The notes beneath the pieces are model-generated. The model did no database searches, was not told the DNA's origin, and saw only the letters and a program-made list of their open reading frames with translations. Position numbers and translations under genes: made by a program. DNA of 64,000 bases. It comes from Bacteroidetes bacterium UBA4414 (lineage in GTDB: Bacteria; Bacteroidota; Bacteroidia; Chitinophagales; Chitinophagaceae). Below, in pieces: positions 60,225 through 64,000 of the stretch. Numbering within the stretch: the stretch's first letter is position 1; the number at the start of each line of letters is the position of its first letter. The stretch spans positions 309,896 through 373,895 of the forward strand of contig DGQM01000024.1 in assembly GCA_002389765.1 (NCBI GenBank). The letters are read 5' to 3'.

Positions 60225-62399
60225 CTATTTGCGTATTAATTTCATTTCTTTAAGCAACCAGCCCGCATCGCCGAATTTCTCTACAACAAAGAGTGTGTAG
60301 CGAATATCGAGTGTAATGTTTCTGCACAGACTAGGGTCGAAGTATAAATCGCTCATGGTACCTTCCCATATTCTGTCAAAGTTTGTGCCTATCAATTCGC
60401 CTCTGGCATTCAACACTGGGCTACCCGAGTTGCCACCTGAAGTGTGGTTGTTAGCTATAAAAGCTACAGGCACAGTGCCGTTTACAGCCCAGCTGCCGTA
60501 GTTTTTCTTATTGTACAGCTCTTTTAGTTTTTCAGGCACTTTAAATTCTTCTACATCAGGATTGTCTTTTGCAATAACACCATCCAGGTTGGTTTGGTAA
60601 GAATAGCCCGCAGCGCCATCAGGGTCTATGCCCGCTACTTGTCCGTAGGTAAGGCGCAGTGTCAGGTTGGCATCGGGGAAGAAGGCTTTGTTTTTGTCCA
60701 GTTTCATTTGCGCATTCATGTATAGCCTGTTCAGATAAGCCATGTCTGCGGTGTATTGAGATAGAATAGGGTTTATTTTATCTTTTCTTAATTGTGCAAT
60801 TCCGTTGTATAATTGCCATGCAGCATCGCCTATTATTTTGTTGCTATCTGCACTTGTAGCATTGCTTGCAAAATCAGTAATGGCATCTTGAGATACTGCC
60901 ATAGAACTGAATACATAATTGCTCCATTGAGTATAATCAGAACCATTTTCTCTGTACTGATTACTGAAAGTTTTAGGAATAAAGTTGCCACCGTTTTTCA
61001 TGTACAACGGCATCAATGCAGCAAATACATCTTTATCGGTAGCAGCATCATAATTTTTATAATAACCTGCTGTTGCTTTGGCCAGTTTATTAAGTGTGTC
61101 CTGCAGTGCAGTGCCTTTGTAGCCTGCGCGTATAGTTTGCAACATCTTATCCAGTACTGCAGCCTGTTGCAATAGTTCTACCCCGAATGCAGCTTCTTTA
61201 ATATACTCATCAGCTTTCAATACATCATTTACAGCCATAGATTTTGCAGCTATATTAGCAAGTAGGTTGTCTGCATAAGGAAGTTTGTCATCTAGCGTAG
61301 CCCATCCCTGAAAACTGTTTTCATAATCCTGTTTCTTTTGCATCACATTATTGATACGCAGACCTCGTACTTCTCCTTGCCATTTTTTCCATCCATTGGC
61401 TACACCTGCTCTTTTAGATGTGTATTTCAAAAACACGTCGCGGTTCTGTTGCATGTTTTTAGTCCATGCATTCAGGCGCAGGGTACGTGCTTCTATACGA
61501 ATGGGGTCTAATATGCTGTAAACCTGATTCAGTTGTTGCGATGGTATATATTCCATTGTAGTACCAGGGAAACCATACACCATTGTAAAGTCACCTTCTT
61601 TATAGCCAGCTATATTAATGGCAAAATACTGCGCTGCGTTATAGGGTTTATTGTCTTTATTGTAATCTGCAGGTTTGTTGTCTTTGCCTGCATAGATGCG
61701 AAACATGCTGAAATCGCCGGTATGGCGTGGCCACATCCAGTTGTCTGTATCTCCGCCAAAAGAACCTATGCCGTTGGGAGGAAAGCCTACCAGCCGGATG
61801 TCTTTATAAGTTTCTGAGAGTATTACCCAATATTGATTATTGTTATAATATGGTTTGATGGTAGCATCCATGCCTGTTGCAAATTTGAAGCCCTTTTCCA
61901 GGTTTTTTATTCTGGTTTGCACCACTGCATTGCGGGCAGCTTCGTTCATCGTATCGGCCAATCCTGTGGTTATCTTATCTGTCACATTTTCCATTTTTCT
62001 AATAAATGTGACTGTAAGGCCCGGGCAAGGGAGCTCTTCGGCATTATTTTTTGCCCAAAAGCCATTGGCAAAGTAGTCGTGCTCCTTGCTGCTGAGGCCC
62101 TGAACGGTACCGTAACCACAGTGGTGATTGGTCAGCAGCAAGCCTTTTGAAGATATCACCTCTCCAGTACATCCTTTGCCAAATAATACTACTGCGTTAT
62201 TCAGCCCTGTTCCATTCTCATTATACAATTGCTCAACAGGTATTTCCAGCCCCATCTTTTTCATGTCATTTTCCCTGTTTTTCAGGGTTGGGGGTAGCCA
62301 CATCCCCTCTTTGGCAATTGCCGGAGCAAAATTGCCAACCAAAGTGGCAAAAACAGCGGTCTTTAAGAATAATGGGCGAAAACGGATGCCTTTATACAT
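60225..62399 (-). CDS. S46-family dipeptidyl-peptidase, DPP11-like
   Basis: A 724-residue periplasmic exopeptidase that releases dipeptides from N-termini. A signal peptide ends at APAIAKEGMW. The serine-protease fold shows the catalytic His in LLTNHHCGYGTVQ and Ser in TSGGNSGSPVLN. The S1 pocket reads GTNFDRIWEGTMSD with Arg676, matching the Arg that gives DPP11 its preference for Asp/Glu at P1 (DPP7 has Gly). So acidic-residue specificity is inferred. It would digest peptides taken up after cleavage by the secreted proteases. Confidence 0.92.
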   Translation of the reverse strand: MYKGIRFRPLFLKTAVFATLVGNFAPAIAKEGMWLPPTLKNRENDMKKMGLEIPVEQLYNENGTGLNNAVVLFGKGCTGEVISSKGLLLTNHHCGYGTVQGLSSKEHDYFANGFWAKNNAEELPCPGLTVTFIRKMENVTDKITTGLADTMNEAARNAVVQTRIKNLEKGFKFATGMDATIKPYYNNNQYWVILSETYKDIRLVGFPPNGIGSFGGDTDNWMWPRHTGDFSMFRIYAGKDNKPADYNKDNKPYNAAQYFAINIAGYKEGDFTMVYGFPGTTMEYIPSQQLNQVYSILDPIRIEARTLRLNAWTKNMQQNRDVFLKYTSKRAGVANGWKKWQGEVRGLRINNVMQKKQDYENSFQGWATLDDKLPYADNLLANIAAKSMAVNDVLKADEYIKEAAFGVELLQQAAVLDKMLQTIRAGYKGTALQDTLNKLAKATAGYYKNYDAATDKDVFAALMPLYMKNGGNFIPKTFSNQYRENGSDYTQWSNYVFSSMAVSQDAITDFASNATSADSNKIIGDAAWQLYNGIAQLRKDKINPILSQYTADMAYLNRLYMNAQMKLDKNKAFFPDANLTLRLTYGQVAGIDPDGAAGYSYQTNLDGVIAKDNPDVEEFKVPEKLKELYNKKNYGSWAVNGTVPVAFIANNHTSGGNSGSPVLNARGELIGTNFDRIWEGTMSDLYFDPSLCRNITLDIRYTLFVVEKFGDAGWLLKEMKLIRK

Positions 62400-62501
62400 A
62401 AATGTTTCTTGGTTTAAAGAAATAAAAATACAGTATTGCTATAAAAGTTTTGTCCGATTTGTTATATTAGCCCATTAGAAAGTGAAATTCGTTTCAGTAT
62501 T

Positions 62502-64000
62502 ATGAGAAAATACCTACTGTTTGCAGCGCTGCTGATGGTGACATATATGAATGTATCACGTGCACAAGGGTTGTTTACAGCCCCCGACACGGTGTGTATG
62601 CGTCAAAAAGTGCAGCTAAAAAGCAATGTGCCAAACGCAACTTCGCATTTTTGGGGTTTTTGCTCCGGTTACATATTTGATAAGCCTGTAGGTACTGATA
62701 TGGGATCTAGTTTTGGCTTTGATGGCGCTACTGCTATTGAGGTTGAAAAAGATGGTGATAACTACTATGCATTTGTGTTGAATGCAGGTCCTACAAACTC
62801 TTTCATAAGATTAGAGTTTGGTGCAAGCCTAGATAATGTGCCCCGTGTTACCAACTATGGCAACATGAATGGTGTATTGCCTTTGCAGCCTAGTTCTCTA
62901 CACATTGTTAAAGACACTGTTAAAGGTAACTGGCATGTGTTTGTTGTAGGTGGTTCTACAATCGGAAACTCTGCATTAGCACGTATGGATTTTGGCAAGT
63001 CGCTTGCCAATACGCCAAACATCGTAAACTTTGGTAACTATGATAATTTATTGGAAAACCCGGTAGGTTTGTTCATAGCTAAAGAAAGTAAAAAGTGGTT
63101 TGGTTACACCTTTAACAGATTGAAAAATGAATTGATTAAAATAGAATTTGATACACTGCTTTCTTTTACGCCTGTACTTACCAATCTGGGGGTTGTTGGC
63201 AATATAACTGGTCCTAACGACTATGCACCTATTCGCCACAATGGTATTTGGTACTTTTTTGTAACAAACGAAACGAATAGTAATCTGACGCGTGTTGCTA
63301 TAGGCTCTTCATTAGAAACTCCGGTTGTAACAAGCGCTCTGTTGGGCAACTTTACTAATGAATTAAGGAATCCTACAGGTATATCTATTATACGTGATTG
63401 CGATAGCTTTCACATCTTTATGACTAACAAACAAACACGCGAGTTTGTAAAATTGGATGTAAATAATATTGAAGGTACAGCTGCAGATTTCAAACTGGTA
63501 AACTTTGGTATACTTGGTAATATGTTAGCTCCTACCGGTCTTACAAGAGCTATCAGGCACAGAGATAATATTTTCATGTTCTCTACCAACCAAACAGACA
63601 ATATACTTGTAAAGATTAAATTCCAACAGTGTTCGAACGCCAGCATTCAATCTTCTACAACTGCAATACCACCTGTTTACACATACGATACCGCAGGTAT
63701 ATACAACCTGTACTACATGGTAAATGAAGGTTTGCCTGATATGCAAGCGCAGTGTAAACTGATATATGTACTCCCTACTCCTCCAATAACAATGAGTAAT
63801 GATACCAGCATTTGTGCAGGTGATACTATCTCCTTGAAAGTATTGTCAGTTAATGCTATCAACAAAACTTGGAGCCCAGCTTACAATATATCTAGCACTA
63901 CTGTAGATGAAGTGCGTATATGGCCTCGTTACAGTACTACGTATCGTATATTCATGCCATACTTGTCTGGCTGTACAGTAGATACGGCTATTAAAGTAAC
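62502..64000 (+). CDS. large secreted protein with propeller-like repeats, cut by the window end
   Basis: Open from ATG 62502 to the window edge (about 499 codons, no stop). The signal peptide ends SRAQG. Then come tandem blades of about 55 residues (NxGN...P.GL.I...WxxFxxN), for example LTNLGVVGNITGPNDYAPI and KLVNFGILGNMLAPTGL, the pattern of Bacteroidota surface propellers. A switch to an Ig/PKD-like domain follows (NDTSICAGDTISLKVLS). In relatives this is followed by more Ig domains and a gliding-motility-type (type B) T9SS sorting domain; that part is outside the window, so this is a partial gene and the ending is inferred. Confidence 0.8.
   Translation, partial: MRKYLLFAALLMVTYMNVSRAQGLFTAPDTVCMRQKVQLKSNVPNATSHFWGFCSGYIFDKPVGTDMGSSFGFDGATAIEVEKDGDNYYAFVLNAGPTNSFIRLEFGASLDNVPRVTNYGNMNGVLPLQPSSLHIVKDTVKGNWHVFVVGGSTIGNSALARMDFGKSLANTPNIVNFGNYDNLLENPVGLFIAKESKKWFGYTFNRLKNELIKIEFDTLLSFTPVLTNLGVVGNITGPNDYAPIRHNGIWYFFVTNETNSNLTRVAIGSSLETPVVTSALLGNFTNELRNPTGISIIRDCDSFHIFMTNKQTREFVKLDVNNIEGTAADFKLVNFGILGNMLAPTGLTRAIRHRDNIFMFSTNQTDNILVKIKFQQCSNASIQSSTTAIPPVYTYDTAGIYNLYYMVNEGLPDMQAQCKLIYVLPTPPITMSNDTSICAGDTISLKVLSVNAINKTWSPAYNISSTTVDEVRIWPRYSTTYRIFMPYLSGCTVDTAIKV

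Noticed and set aside
1..64000. tRNA, rRNA, CRISPR, IS or prophage signals
   Set aside because: Intergenic gaps are short and none shows cloverleaf, spaced direct repeats, transposase or integrase. A search with tRNAscan and CRISPR tools would settle it.

Overview
The window looks like chromosomal DNA from a member of the Bacteroidota, most likely of the Chitinophagales/Sphingobacteriales type. The evidence is: several secreted proteins ending in type IX secretion system (T9SS) sorting domains, a PorD-like T9SS protein (DUF4835) beside a DUF4296 lipoprotein, repeated promoters of the TTTG...TAnnTTTG kind, few Shine-Dalgarno sites, a 613-residue PurF of the Bacteroidota type, and a DPP11-like S46 peptidase. 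I saw no rRNA, tRNA, CRISPR array, insertion sequence or prophage. It reads as ordinary, densely packed core and envelope chromosome.

Layout. 0-9 kb: membrane pyrophosphatase (-), a sigma/zinc anti-sigma pair (+), a frameshifted alpha/beta hydrolase, and a 1082-residue M1 metallopeptidase with an apparent Omp85-like C-terminal barrel. 9-20.8 kb: an orphan T9SS sorting-domain remnant, PurF, a LysE-type exporter, TsaE, a copper P-type ATPase, a T9SS-sorted metzincin, UvrA and a polyprenyl diphosphate synthase. 20.9-29.6 kb: an OmpA-family protein, a di-heme peroxidase with an odd heme site, two acetyltransferases, a YceI protein, an acyl-CoA dehydrogenase, a small secreted GldM-like domain and a T9SS-sorted M43 protease. 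29.7-42.3 kb: an OmpR/histidine-kinase pair, a DEAD-box helicase, an RlpA-like protein, a large T9SS BNR-repeat protein, a tiny HExxH protein, a 2TM protein, a soluble TPR hybrid kinase followed by a membrane-tethered receiver, and an aminotransferase. 42.3-49.8 kb: a coaBC-porD-DUF4296 operon, a second sigma/anti-sigma pair in which all zinc ligands are lost, an outer-membrane protein, an M14 carboxypeptidase, a pterin dehydratase, a SET-domain protein and an integral membrane protein. 49.8-64 kb: SecA, a triple-repeat secreted protein, an rRNA methyltransferase, RecN, a paralogue of the BNR-repeat protein with a lipoprotein, a DPP11-like peptidase, and the start of a large surface protein that runs off the end.

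Two themes stand out. The first is an extracellular proteolysis and secretion set: M1, metzincin, M43, M14 and S46 peptidases, with SecA, PorD and T9SS-sorted cargo. The second is envelope signalling: two paralogous sigma/anti-sigma modules that differ in zinc binding, one classical two-component pair, and a TPR hybrid kinase whose phosphoryl group may pass to a receiver fixed in the membrane. The best candidates for something little described are the M1-Omp85 fusion and the kinase/tethered-receiver pair.
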